Positions 43,222 through 53,955 of a stretch of DNA of 64,000 nucleotides are shown piece by piece. This DNA is from Pyrenophora tritici-repentis (taxonomy: Eukaryota; Ascomycota; Dothideomycetes; Pleosporales; Pleosporaceae), in assembly GCF_003171515.1 (NCBI RefSeq), contig NC_089399.1, positions 744,001 to 808,000 on the forward strand, given 5' to 3'. The notes beneath the pieces are model-generated. The model saw nothing but the letters and a program-made list of their open reading frames with translations. It did no database searches and was not told the origin of the DNA. Made by a program: the position numbers and the translations under genes. The first letter of the stretch is position 1, and each line of letters opens with the position of its first letter.

Positions 43222-43849
43222 ATTGGGTGGTATGAAGTTTTTCGGGAGTGTTCAGGTAGTTGGTGAAGAAGTGCTGAGCAAAGCGGTGGAGGCAAACGGT
43301 ACGAACGGACGGCGATGCTTCGAGAATCAGCTAGCCGAATGTTGGGTCTTTCTGGTTGTAAAGTTCAGTCAGGCGGAACAATACGTAAGGTCGAAGTATT
43401 TTGTGTGAGCATGGCGGCACCCTCCCAGAGAAGTTGGTGGCGTTGGCGAAGACTGCGCGTTCGTACGTCTTTGAAGGTCGCTGGAAATGACGAAAGGTAA
43501 CAGGGCCGCCGTCTCCGCGAGAGCGAACCCCGAGCTCTCCCCCGCGGCCTCCCGCCGCTGATCGTCAACGCCTCTCTCCAGCTTACACCTTTGCTCATCG
43601 ATGCCAAGGAAAACTCACGGTACTCCACATGAAGCATTATTATTCACGACATCATGTCATCAAAATAAGATGGCTACAAAATGATATCTAGTATTGGAGA
43701 AAGTTACATGAGCGCATGATAATCAAGCTTAGTCATCACGCGTACCTGCATATAAGGGACATTGCATGATAGTATTCAAACAAAGATATAGGTCAATATG
43801 AGAAACGTGACTAGTATACACTCGATAGTGATAAACTTCAACCCTCCAG
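43222..43849. other. Intergenic, 628 bp
   Basis: Promoter of the WD40 gene and the 3' region of the chitinase gene. Nothing further recognised. Confidence 0.5.
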
Positions 43850-46800
43850 CTACAAAACTAAGACAGCACCAACGACACCAACAAGCATCATAAGCCCAAC
43901 ACCAGCACGGTTGGCAGCGCCTTCAAACTCCGACGGCACGTACGAAGAAGGCATGGCAGGCTTGCCAGTACCAGTAGGCATGGGAGCATACGCGCTTGTA
44001 GCGTTCTTGGCAGGAGCGACGGGGCTGTAAGAGGCGCCTCCTGCAGTTGGGTAAGGAGCAGGAGTGTAGGCTGGGACCTTGGTAAGTGTGACGCGAATAG
44101 TGCTGGTAACTTCGACCGGCTCAACTGGCTTCTTCGGGTACTCGGAAGCAATGGGGTAGGACGGGTATCCGGGGGAGCTTGAAGAAGAAGCAGCCTTGGA
44201 AGCTTCGGGCACAGCGGGATAAGCTGGGTATGAAGGTTCCTTAGAAGCCTCGGGAACTGCAGGGTATCCAGGTGTCTTGGAAGACGCAGGTACTGCAGGT
44301 TGTGAAGGAGCCTTTGAGGATTCGGGAGCTACAGGGTATCCGGGAGCTTTGGACGATGCAGGAGCAGCTGGGTATTCGGGAGCCTTAGAGGGCGCAGGAA
44401 CACTAGGGTACTCAGGCGCCTTTAAGGATGCAAGAACAACAGGGTATGCGGGCTTGTCAGATGACACTGGCGCAACAGGATAGTCTGCTGGGTATGCGAT
44501 GGAAGGAGCAGACGAGGGGTATGAAGGAACATCGGTGGGGGTCGCGATAGGCTTGGTGAGCGTCACAGTGACGGTACTGGCGGTGTAGACACTGGTAGTC
44601 CAACCCTCCGGCACATCGGTCGACTGGGTGGGCTTAGTGCACTTTGTGCAAACTGTTGCGATGTAGGTGGTTGTGATGGTGGTAAGACCGGTAGGGCAGA
44701 CATCGACATAGGTAGCTTAGATAGATTAGCATATGTTTTGAAGATCATGTTGATGAGACTTACTAGTGACAACAGTGGTGGTGGATCCTGTAGGGACGCT
44801 TGGGTACTCGGAATGCTCAGGCTTCTTGGTTACGGAGGGGGGAGCGCTGCTGTAGCCAGTGCTGGAGGCAGCAGGATAGGCGACGTCGCTCTTTGAGGTT
44901 TCAACAGGGTAAGCTGGGTAGCCTGCGCCCTTGCTAGTAGAGTAAATTGCAGTGGCGGACACTGAAGACTCGGTGGAGGGTGTAGAAAAAGTAGCTTCAG
45001 GGGTCTTCTCAGAGTAAAGACCAGTGCTAGACGCCTCGTAAACAGAGCTAGAGGAAGCACCAGTGGAGTAAAGACCGCTTGAGGTGGTGCAAGGGGTAGA
45101 AGAGGCAACCTCAGGAGAAGATCTGGAGGGGATCTCGCTGGAGGTCGAGGCCGAAGGGTAGGATCCGCTGTAGACTGGGGTCTCACTAGGAAAGGGAACG
45201 TAGACCGACTTGCTGGCAGACTCAGATGCAGAAACTGTGAGAACTGATGATGGCTCAATGAAAGTACTGCTGGCCGTCTCAGTTGGAATAGGAGAGTAAA
45301 CTGAGCTAATAATAGACTCGGATACAGAGATCATAGCAACCGAAGATGGTTCAATGAGAGTGCTGCTAATCGTCTCAACAGAGCTGGGACCCTCAGTCGG
45401 AAGAGGAGAGTAGACAGAGCTAATCACAGTCTCGGACGCGGAGATCGTGGCAACGGAAGAAGGCTCAATGAAAGTGCTGCTGACAGTCTCTACGGAGCTT
45501 GTGATGTCGGTCGGGAGCGGCGAGTAGATCGAGCTGCTGACGGAAGCAGAAATAGTGGCGATCGAAGAAGGCTCGATAAAGGTGCTGCTAATGGTTGCAA
45601 CAGAGCTCTCGGTTGGGGAGGGGCCGTAAACGGAGCTGACAGTCGTCTCAGAGGCAGAGATGGTAGCAATTGACGAGGGCTCAATGAAGGTGCTACTGAT
45701 GGTCGCAACAGAGCTTTCAGTCGGGGAAGGGCCGTAAACAGAGCTGATGATGGTCTCAGACGCGGAGATAGTGGCGATTGAAGAGGGTTCGATGAAAGTG
45801 CTGCTGACGGTGTTGACGGAGCTGGAGATCTCAGTTGGGACAGGCACATAGACCGAGCTGCTGCTTGGGACTGAGGCTGAGCTGGAGGCAACAGATGAAG
45901 AGACATCCACAGCGGAGCTGGAGGAAGCGTGGACGGAACTGCTGCTAGAAGAAGATGCACTTGAAGTAGCGTAGACAGAGGAGGACACCTTGGTGCTAGT
46001 AGCCATAGTGCTGGAGGACATCTTCGTGGACGTAGCTACGGAGCTCGACGCCGGAGTAGTGGACGTGACCTTGGTAGATGTGCCGAGTGTGCTCGAAGAT
46101 GTCTTGGTAGTAGAAGCTGCGGTGCTCGTAGGCTTGATAGTGCTAGAAGACACGACAGGGTGGTACATCTGCCTGAAAGTTCCCTCAACGGCGTACTTCA
46201 TCCATGTACCATAAGACTGACCATAAGTGGGGTTTTCTTTGGACACTGTCGCTTCCCAAAGCATAACACCACCAAACATGCTGTCTCCCTTGTAAGTCTC
46301 GATCAAGTAGTTCGCCTCCTCGGGAGTAAGTGAGTGGTTCTTGTGTGTGGGAAGACCTTCTGGACCGGCGGCCAATCCAAGGTAAAGCTTGATGTTTGGG
46401 TTCTTGGAGTTCGCCTTCAACCAGCTAATCCATGTCTTGAATGTGAATGTGCTAGGTTTGTTTGCCTTCATGTCCTTGACAGCCTTGGCGGCAGAGCAGA
46501 TCTCAGTGTTGTAGAACTGAGTGAAGAGCATGTCGAAAGGAACTTGCTGGAGGGCGATGAAGATACGAGCATCGGGAACGACACATTGGGGAGCACCGGA
46601 AAGGAGCATGCCCGAATGTGCTTTAACATATTTGCCAAAGACGTCGTAGTTCTTGTACAGAAGATCGGGGGTAGGGACGTCCCACTCTGCGGCTTCAAGG
46701 TCGAGGTCAAAGCCATCAATTACCGCATCGCCGAAAGGACGGGGCTTGTTGGCTGCCTTCCATTCTGGTGTGAGGGGTCCATAGGCTCCGAGCAGAAACT

Positions 46801-47450
46801 CAGCGAACCAGTTTGCAACATCTGGAGTCGGCAGGGTGTAGTTCGTTGGCCAGCCACCACCAAGGGAGAGCATGACCTTCTTGCCACGTCTCTGGCAAGC
46901 CATAATAGCTTTATCGACACCAGGGCATGAACTAAGAAGCTTACTTTCCTTTCCCGTGGTCGGGTCGATGTAGTATTGCGCGCCGCATGCGTTGGCGTGA
47001 TTCGTTCCTGGATATTCGCCTCGCTTTGATGGGAATTGGTTCACAACTGTTGTAATCGTTAGGTCAACAGTGTTCTTCTCAATCCAAAAACATCCCCAGA
47101 ATGGCAAGAGGTCTGTAAAGATTGCAATGGAATAGTAGCTGGAAAATGTCTTTCCTTGGGGCCCCTAAATGGTGTGCCAGTAACCCCTGTGCGTACCAGC
47201 TGAAAAGTCTTGAGAGTCACAGAATTTCTTGGCTCTTGCTTCATGCCCTAGTAAAACAGGTTAACTTACACCCGATGTTAACAATGTCAATGCTAGGATC
47301 AACGCAGACTTCAGCGAGCGAGATCTGATTGCTTCCCTGTCCCCAGTACATGGCGACATTGGTCTTGGCAGCATTGTTGAAAGCAGCGGAAGCCGTCGAG
47401 GCAATAATCCCAGCCGCAAAAGCGACACGATTGAAGGTCGATGGATACAT
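43850..47450 (-). CDS. Secreted GH18 chitinase with Ser/Thr repeats and GPI-type tail (1109 aa)
   Basis: Exons 47450-47270, 47046-44764 and 44715-43850 give 1109 residues; intron 1 is unusually long (223 nt). A signal peptide (MYPSTFNRVAFAAGIIASTASA) is followed by a GH18 barrel to about residue 340, of the plant class III/yeast CTS1 type: NVAMYWGQGSNQISLAEVC, VMLSLGGGW and the catalytic DGFDLDLEAAEWD with Glu at about 178. Then comes a Ser/Thr-rich stalk with six copies of a 32-38-residue repeat (STFIEPSSIATISASE...), a short Cys segment (TYVDVCPTGLTTITTTYIATVCTKC), a Pro/Tyr repeat (SKAPEYPAAPAS) and a hydrophobic C-terminus (AGVGLMMLVGVVGAVLVL) fitting GPI attachment. It should cut chitin at the wall during growth or separation; the stalk is probably O-mannosylated. 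Confidence 0.9.
44195..44445 (-). repeat. Pro/Tyr coding repeat of chitinase
   Basis: Seven or so imperfect copies of a unit of about 33-36 bp encode SKAPEYPAAPAS-like 11-12-mers near the C-terminus of the chitinase. Confidence 0.7.
45228..45830 (-). repeat. Six-copy 96-114-bp coding repeat of chitinase
   Basis: The block encoding STFIEPSS recurs at about 45246, 45342, 45456, 45564, 45672 and 45780, spacing 96, 114, 108, 108, 108. The reading frame is kept in every copy. Confidence 0.85.
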
Positions 47451-49219
47451 GATTATGATATTAACAGTGAAAACAACGTAACGCGATTTGAATGACAGGA
47501 CGGCCGAGGCCAGTAAAGATCGTGATGAGCGGACTCAACGAAAGGACGCAAGCAAAAATGCTGCAATTAGGTGTAAACTCAAGAGAGTGACTTGACGAAG
47601 AACTGGAATACAGAGCGACTCACGATGAGAAAAGAAGATATGGGAGATTGCACTACATCAAAGCTTGGCCTGAGGGTCAGTACCTGCATAGGCGATGGGG
47701 CGTTCGCTGGCTGCGCCGTTGTTAGCATGAAGCCATGGTGCATTTTGACACAACTGGCGACATTTTCCTGCAGGAACAGAAGGATGGCTTTCATCTTCCC
47801 GTTCCATTGGTGGATAGTATGGAATTCTAACTACTTCAGGCTTGAAGTGTCGTAGGGCGTCCAAGAGTACCTGCGTCCAGACGAGCGCTAAGCTTCAATA
47901 TGGCTTGTGGGAACACTCCCATGTGATGCTGCAGCCTAGTTTGAAGACCGGTGACTGGGCCGCGTGTAGAGAATTCAAGTATCAATCTCGGTTAAGAAGC
48001 TCAAAGTGTTCCTTCAACAGATGGCAAGCGATGGAGGGCAGGGTGATGCCGGATCGAAAAAGCAGAGCGGGTAGGACGGTCCAGCGTGCCGACGGCATGT
48101 ATTCTCGTATTTCCACTATTATGCATGTACTCAAAACCAACAACCACTGCTCTTAAAGATGTTATAACTTACATTAAATCACCCTGCGCAGATAAACTGG
48201 GTAACGAAGATGCCGTGGTAGTCTCCTGAATGTGCCGCGGGCAAAGCCAGAACACCGGATCCATCGTGGCTGCCTGCGAATCTTCTCATGGCGGCAGACT
48301 ACAGTGGTTCCAGCCCGATGGGGTAAGGGGTCCGAGCAATATGGTGTTGGCTGTGATTGAAAAGGCTTCGGCTACGGCTCAGGCGATCCCATAGTCAGGG
48401 GGCTTCGGCGTTAACCATGCCTCTTTAGGGAAAAAGCATTCAGGCTTGTATCAACCGCATCCTTCGAAGTGACATGTTCAACCGCCTTGGCTTTTGTCAA
48501 GTACTGGACAACTGTGAAGTAAGAATAGCTTTGACGTCCTTCCCATCTCGTCTTAGCCCACAACTTGCATTCCCACCTGCTAAATCACACTTCTCCAACA
48601 CGATGTTCTGTCTCCTCAAATTTGACGAATGCCCTGATTATAGTGGAGTGCTGTGGGCCTGATCTTGCACTAGGATTCTTGCGGACCCTCGGAGCCTCCG
48701 TCACAATCCATCGGATTCGCGAACCTGACACGTCGAACTTGAGACCAAGAGAGCGCGCTGCACTTGGCATTACCGATAACGACCGCTATGCAAAGCTCGA
48801 GAGTGACGGGAGACCCTGCATCTTGAGTCTGACTCATCCGCAGTGCCGAAGTACCTTGCTCCTTAACGTGTAACGATAATAGGTGACATAAGAGCGAGCG
48901 CATTATGAAAGTGACTAGACCCTGGGGTAGAGTGAAACTGATGCGCGAACACGTTCGACTAATTCTCCCGAGATGCCAGCCGTCGGCGCACAAGGTGGGT
49001 ATGGGTGCAAATCATAAGTACAGGGCCCGCCTTTGCCGAGGCAGATTCCGTCATGACTAAGCATTGAATTAGGTCAGCGCCCTGTTACAGCTGCCTAGGG
49101 ACTGCGTGTAATGCAGCAGCTCTTCTACACCTCTAGCAGAGTGTTTGCTCACGAGAACATACCGGTACACTCAACGTAGTGTAGAGAGTTACCAAAATCC
49201 AACCTATACCATCACATTA
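47451..49219. other. Intergenic, 1.77 kb
   Basis: Chitinase promoter and the flank of the Tc1-type element. Open frames here (for example 48565-48873) show no family features. No repeat was recognised with confidence. Confidence 0.5.
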
Positions 49220-49318
49220 TGGGTGTTTCTCGAAATACCTTGAGCCACCTGGATCTGGTTGGCTTGGTGGCCAAGAACATCAACTCCTATAGTAATTTGT
49301 TAGTAAATCGATGCAGCC
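49220..49318 (+). repeat. Left terminal inverted repeat of Tc1-type element
   Basis: Matches the complement of 52511-52608 over nearly its full length, with a few substitutions and one 1-base gap near the tip. Confidence 0.88.
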
Positions 49319-49424
49319 ACGCTTTCTAACACCCACAACGTATTTGAAGTTCATTGTTTGCTGCGATCGCCTCTACTGACTCGCGTTTTTGGTGTTGCAA
49401 TTTTCTCGAGCCCATCTCATCGCG

Positions 49425-50399
49425 ATGCCAGGCACCGGCCACCGCTTGCAGCCCGCTGTTCTCCAGGCTATCCTCGACCGAATTGCTGCCTGCGAAAGTG
49501 ATCGAGCCATCTCTAGAGCTACAGGTGCGAGCCGTAACACAGTAGCAAAGCTGAGGTTGAGCTTAGAGTTTTGGGGCGTGCCTTATCCGCCGCGCTGCGT
49601 TCGACTTGGGCGGCCATCTATACTCCGGCAAGCTCAGCGCGAAGGCCTTCAGGCATACCTCAATGGCTCACCGGGCGCATACATGGATGAGATGAGGGAC
49701 TTCTTGTACGACGAGTACGACGTTAGGATAAGCCTTGCGAGCGTTTACCGAGAGCTAGAGAAGATGAGATGGTCTCGCAAGCTTGCAACAAAGCGGGCAA
49801 AGGAGCAGAGTGAGCCACTCCGCCGCCTCTATCTTGCCAGGATGGCGCAACACTATAAGGCGGAGCAGATCGTTGCGTTGGACGAGAGCGCCTGCAATGA
49901 GCGTACGGGCGACCGCAAGTATGGCTGGTCTCCAATCGGGGAGCCGGTGGAGCTATCACACAGCTTCAGGCGATCAGAACGGTGGTCGCTGCTGCCAGCC
50001 ATGACGATAGATGGCTACATAAGCTATAAGATCTTTCAAGGCGCGATTACATCTGAGATCCTAGAAGACTTCTTAGAGTTTCAAGTGCTGCCGTTCTGCA
50101 ATCCTCACCCAGGGCCAGCCTCAGTAATCGTGCTTGATAACGCCTCCATCCATCGATCAGAGCGTGTACGGGTGCTTTGCCAAAGTGCTGGAGTACTCCT
50201 TGAGTATCTGCCGCCATACTCACCAGATTTCAACCCCATCGAGAAGAGCTTTAAGCAGCTCAAGGGGTGGATGAAAAGGAATTCAGCGCAAGCGGAGAAC
50301 TTCATTGACTTTGGGGTCTTTCTTGAGTATGCAGCGCAGCTGGTGTGCTGTAATATTAACTGCAGAAGCTGGTTCCATAGGTGTGGCTATCCCTATTAA
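49425..50399 (+). CDS. Tc1/mariner-type DDE transposase (324 aa)
   Basis: Single exon. The start at 49425 (MPGTGHRLQPAVL) is preferred over 49389, which adds 12 residues. Residues 1-70 form a helix-turn-helix (ILDRIAACESDRAISRATGASRNTVAKL), and a second HTH-like region follows (YMDEMRDFLYDEYDVRISLASVYREL). The catalytic triad is D in VALDESACNE, D in VIVLDNASIH and E in SPDFNPIEKSFKQLKGW; the last two are 34 residues apart (DD34E spacing). The protein looks complete. It should cut at the TIRs and insert at TA. Neighbour: the convergent unknown ORF in the same element. Confidence 0.92.
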   Translation: MPGTGHRLQPAVLQAILDRIAACESDRAISRATGASRNTVAKLRLSLEFWGVPYPPRCVRLGRPSILRQAQREGLQAYLNGSPGAYMDEMRDFLYDEYDVRISLASVYRELEKMRWSRKLATKRAKEQSEPLRRLYLARMAQHYKAEQIVALDESACNERTGDRKYGWSPIGEPVELSHSFRRSERWSLLPAMTIDGYISYKIFQGAITSEILEDFLEFQVLPFCNPHPGPASVIVLDNASIHRSERVRVLCQSAGVLLEYLPPYSPDFNPIEKSFKQLKGWMKRNSAQAENFIDFGVFLEYAAQLVCCNINCRSWFHRCGYPY

Positions 50400-50703
50400 T
50401 TGTGCTTTTAAATGGATGCCACAGTACGTTTCTATAGGTAGATGATACCATACAAATGCGAACGATTACACCTTAATGCGCAACCCACAAAAGCGATTTA
50501 ATAATTCTAAAAAAATAAGAGCTATTTCTATACATATAGAACTATCTTAGGAAGTTAACCTGTTATAATCGCATAACGTTGTAGTGTTGTACATAGGGCT
50601 ATCCAAATAGACTATTGTTGCAGCGCATTTGAAACGCCTGAAAAACCTCAACACTATAGCGGGCACGGGCCGCTGTCACCAAAAACGCTCAGGCCACTAA
50701 GCT

Positions 50704-52398
50704 TCAAGCATTCTCGCCATCATCCTCCACAACACTGCTAGACGGTTCAACCACCAATTTCTTGCGCGCAATCTCTTCTCTTTTCTTACAACGTTCGACT
50801 CGTCTCCAGTTACGATCTGTGAGACCCTGGTACCCAGCTTGCCATTCTTTTGCAGTGTTTTGTAGCGTGAAAAACCAGCCAGGAGGCTGCTTGAAATGCT
50901 GCGTCCACAACTTCAAGATATCACCAGATGGCTGCATCAAGAGGTTGATATCCATAGCTCCGTCAATAACAAGAGTCTTATAAAGCTCGTTAATGTCCTC
51001 TCCAACTGTAGGAAATTTTAACTTAAGGTAGTTAAAGAAATTACTAGTATGCTCGTTAATCTCCTGCTCATGATCATATCGGATAGGCGCCCACTGAGAT
51101 GCACTAGATACCTCAGCTCTTGTTATCGTTGGTGCAGCTGCCTGCAAGTTAGACTCCTGTTGAGGTTGCCTGTTCATCCGCTCAAGCTGTCCAACGATGA
51201 GCAGTTTTGTTAAGCTTTTGATATCATCGTCGCCATCTCCAGCCGCCCGCAACTTGCGCGTTTTCTCATGCACCCGCAGGTCCTTTGCTCTCAAAATTGC
51301 AAGCCGTACATCATCAGATGGCTCATCGTACGTTGCCCTTCTCGCTGTAATTGCTCTTGCCCACATGGAGATAATGTTGCCGTTGACAAAGAGGTGATCT
51401 TCGAAGCGCGCTGGCTGCCTCGCTGTTGGCGCCATCCAGCAGCAATAAGGATAGTTCTCGCAATGGGTATCTGTACAGCGCCATCTATCCCGGATAGCAA
51501 TAGCATGCCCGCTACCTGCTTGTTCAGCTGCTATTACACCAGCAAGCCCCTCCTCTTGAATCACCGTTGCGGTGCGTCGACGAGGACCGTCGACAACCGT
51601 TGGCAACGGCTGCTGCTCCCCTGGAATTTCAGCCAAGATGAGCTCGAAATCGACGTTTACTGGCTCGCTGACATAGTTATCAACCTCTACAACAAGGCGC
51701 TGAAAGCTATTCCACGTTGCATCAACACCTCGCCGCAATCGCTTTATCGCGCGCTCGCGTTTGGCCTGCTTAGCTGGGTAAACAACAGTGCAAACAGATG
51801 AGATCTTCGCTCTTTTTGGCCGTAATTCTGCAACAACGTCATCTACCCACTGCCATAGGTCGTCGAAATGCAGCGAGTACAGCCGTACGCCGTGCTCGCT
51901 ATCGGCAGCTTCAGGAATAAAGTGTTTCTCCATATCACCACCAAGGCAAGCCCTCCACCTAACGCGCAGTACAGGATTAACCTCATCCTCTAGCGCTTGC
52001 GATGAGCGAGGCAGCCATGGAGTGCCTTCTTGACGTCGGTACGCTGGCTCTCCCTCATCCTCAACACTACCGGCAGCGCCCTTAGCAGCGATCTCATCCT
52101 CATCCTCAGGCAGCGGATCGCCATCTCCATCCTCGAAAGTATCCTCATCCTCGCCAACGATATCTTCAGCTTGCGCGGAGGCAGCTGTTTGGGTGGCTTG
52201 CAGCTCAGGCTCGGACAACGGGCTTTGACGGCGCGGCGGGGCAGTCGCTGGAGGCGACGGCAGCGCCTCACGGCGGACACGTTTAGGCGTTAAATGGGTA
52301 GGATTTTGTCTAGTTGCTGGCGCTCTACGCTTCTGGGAGGACGGGTTAACGCCTTGATCGAATGGCTGCTTCGGCTTACGCTGGCGCTTGGGCGGCAT
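50704..52398 (-). CDS. Second protein of the Tc1-type element, unknown (564 aa)
   Basis: Single exon; Met15 at 52398 (MPPKRQRKPKQPFDQG) is a likely start, with 52440 upstream also possible. The N-terminus is very basic and Pro-rich, followed by an acidic segment (IVGEDEDTFEDGDGDPLPEDEDE). The middle has a cysteine cluster (WRCTDTHCENYPYCCWM) and the helical part FEDHLFVNGNIISMWARAI. The C-terminal 120 residues are helical (FFNYLKLKFPTVGEDINELYKTL ... PPGWFFTLQNTAKEWQ). I do not recognise the family. Its place between the TIRs and its intact frame argue that it belongs to the element, perhaps as a DNA-binding or accessory factor; that is inference. Confidence 0.75.
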   Translation of the reverse strand: MPPKRQRKPKQPFDQGVNPSSQKRRAPATRQNPTHLTPKRVRREALPSPPATAPPRRQSPLSEPELQATQTAASAQAEDIVGEDEDTFEDGDGDPLPEDEDEIAAKGAAGSVEDEGEPAYRRQEGTPWLPRSSQALEDEVNPVLRVRWRACLGGDMEKHFIPEAADSEHGVRLYSLHFDDLWQWVDDVVAELRPKRAKISSVCTVVYPAKQAKRERAIKRLRRGVDATWNSFQRLVVEVDNYVSEPVNVDFELILAEIPGEQQPLPTVVDGPRRRTATVIQEEGLAGVIAAEQAGSGHAIAIRDRWRCTDTHCENYPYCCWMAPTARQPARFEDHLFVNGNIISMWARAITARRATYDEPSDDVRLAILRAKDLRVHEKTRKLRAAGDGDDDIKSLTKLLIVGQLERMNRQPQQESNLQAAAPTITRAEVSSASQWAPIRYDHEQEINEHTSNFFNYLKLKFPTVGEDINELYKTLVIDGAMDINLLMQPSGDILKLWTQHFKQPPGWFFTLQNTAKEWQAGYQGLTDRNWRRVERCKKREEIARKKLVVEPSSSVVEDDGENA

Positions 52399-52510
52399 CC
52401 CAACAGCAGCTAGATTGAGCTCGCAACAAGCTCCACACAAACAAAACGCTATACACGAACGATTTAGAGTACAGGACTAGCTTCATGGGCTTCTGGAGGT
52501 GGGAAACGGC

Positions 52511-52608
52511 TGCTGCATTAATTTACTAACAAATTACTATGGGAGTTGATGTTCTTGGGCACCAAGCTAACCAGATCCAGGCGGCTCAAGGTATTTCGAA
52601 AACCACAA
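52511..52608 (-). repeat. Right terminal inverted repeat of Tc1-type element
   Basis: Complement of the left repeat; see the element entry. Confidence 0.88.
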
Positions 52609-52610
52609 TA

Positions 52611-53717
52611 TTAAAGCAACATCCCTCGCTTTCTCCACTACAACACTCCCTCCCCACGTTTGCGCATTCCTCCTGCCACATGATCCTGCTATACATGGAC
52701 CTTTTCATAGTCTATATATATATTACTTGCCGGATATTGTACCCGGCAGACTTTTACGAATGGTGGACATTATCCATCACCTTGTACTTCCCGCTTGCTT
52801 TCGTACCTGGCTACCTCTCCCCAAGTACTCAAGTCTACCTATTTACATCTATATCAATTCTCATATGTAAGTCATAACATATCTTCTGGGTACCATTTAT
52901 AATCTTCCTACATGATTCTAGTGTGTATGTGTAGGGGCCGAGCATGTGACATCGGGAAGGATCTTCAAGATTCTATGGATCCAACCACCACTTGAGCGCC
53001 CTTTAGGAACTTCATACTTTTCATGCTTGGGCCTTTATTTTGCGCGTAAATTGGTAGGCTGGTGGCTGCCAGTCGCTATACAAAATCACTTCCAATGCCC
53101 GCCACTAGGCTAATAAGTTTTATGAACGATCTAATACGACTTCTGTGGAATCTTTGGACTGGCGAAAGCCCAAAAAAAGCGCGGTTATATTTGATATCCT
53201 TTATGATATTCAGAGTAGTCTCCTTCGCATGGGGGTGAACATATGATAGAAACTTTTAGTGTAATGATAAGTATTCGTTAGAACTATCCGAAAGGAATAG
53301 GGCTGTTGTAATCAATGAGTTTAGGCTGTACGTCTAGTCTATTCCATGCGGGTAACACGAATGTCTATGCACGTCGTTTAAGCGGTGTGAGAAATTGGTG
53401 GCTTCAACGATTCCACACAATAGCAATGTGTGAACTTCGTGATCCCAAGACCAGTCAGACACTACATGTAGTGGTTGCTGCGAACGCTAAGTGATATTCC
53501 GCCTTTGCAATGCCGCTGCATCAACTTTGAAGACCGAACAACGTCGCGGCCATCAGAAAGGGCGAAGGGCTGAAACACTGCCTGCTCCCCCGCAAACAAG
53601 TCCGCCGAACTTTACTTTTCTTTCATGAGCGTCAGTGTTTTGCGACGTTAAAAATGAAGTACATTTCGTGATATCTATCTATCTATTACATCTGAACTTT
53701 GCAGTAAACATTGCTTT
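52611..53717. other. Intergenic, 1.1 kb
   Basis: Between the Tc1-type element and a solo LTR. AT-rich in parts; no gene or further repeat recognised. Confidence 0.5.
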
Positions 53718-53894
53718 TGTCGGATCGTGAGTATCGGTAGAGACGTCGGCTGCTTGACACTTCGGCCCACCTTGCGCAGAGCTTAGGTGTACCTTCGTAG
53801 CAGCTATGTTCGTAGACAATGAGTACCAATACCAGTCACCAGAAGAACCTCGTTGTTGTTATTCACCCGTACGATCGTACAAGGCCTACCAACA
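53718..53894 (+). mobile_element. Solo LTR of a copia-type element, 177 bp
   Basis: Begins TGTCGGATCGTGAGTATC and ends CCTACCAACA, collinear with the 192-bp LTRs at 58844 and 62086 but diverged in its second half. It is flanked by a perfect 5-bp duplication GCTTT (53713-53717 and 53895-53899), showing insertion followed by LTR-LTR recombination. Confidence 0.88.
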
Positions 53895-53955
53895 GCTTTC
53901 GTATTTATGCATCATTTGGACCACATACATAACATCATCCTGTAGTCCTCGTACC

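Larger units (their letters stand above)
49220..52608. mobile_element. Tc1/mariner-type element with two convergent genes (3.39 kb)
   Basis: About 97-bp terminal inverted repeats (49220-49318 and 52511-52608), roughly 88% identical by eye, share CGAAATACCTTGAGCC and GTAATTTGTTAGTAAAT. A TA dinucleotide flanks both ends (49218-49219 and 52609-52610), the expected Tc1/mariner target duplication. Inside are a DDE transposase on plus and a second long open frame on minus, tail to tail, with about 300 bp of AT-rich DNA between them. Both frames are intact and show no heavy C-to-T damage, so the element may be recent. Confidence 0.88.

Noticed and set aside
48290..48310. GCAGACTACAGTGG match to the MITE centre
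   Set aside because: Only about 14 bp match and neither end of the MITE is present.
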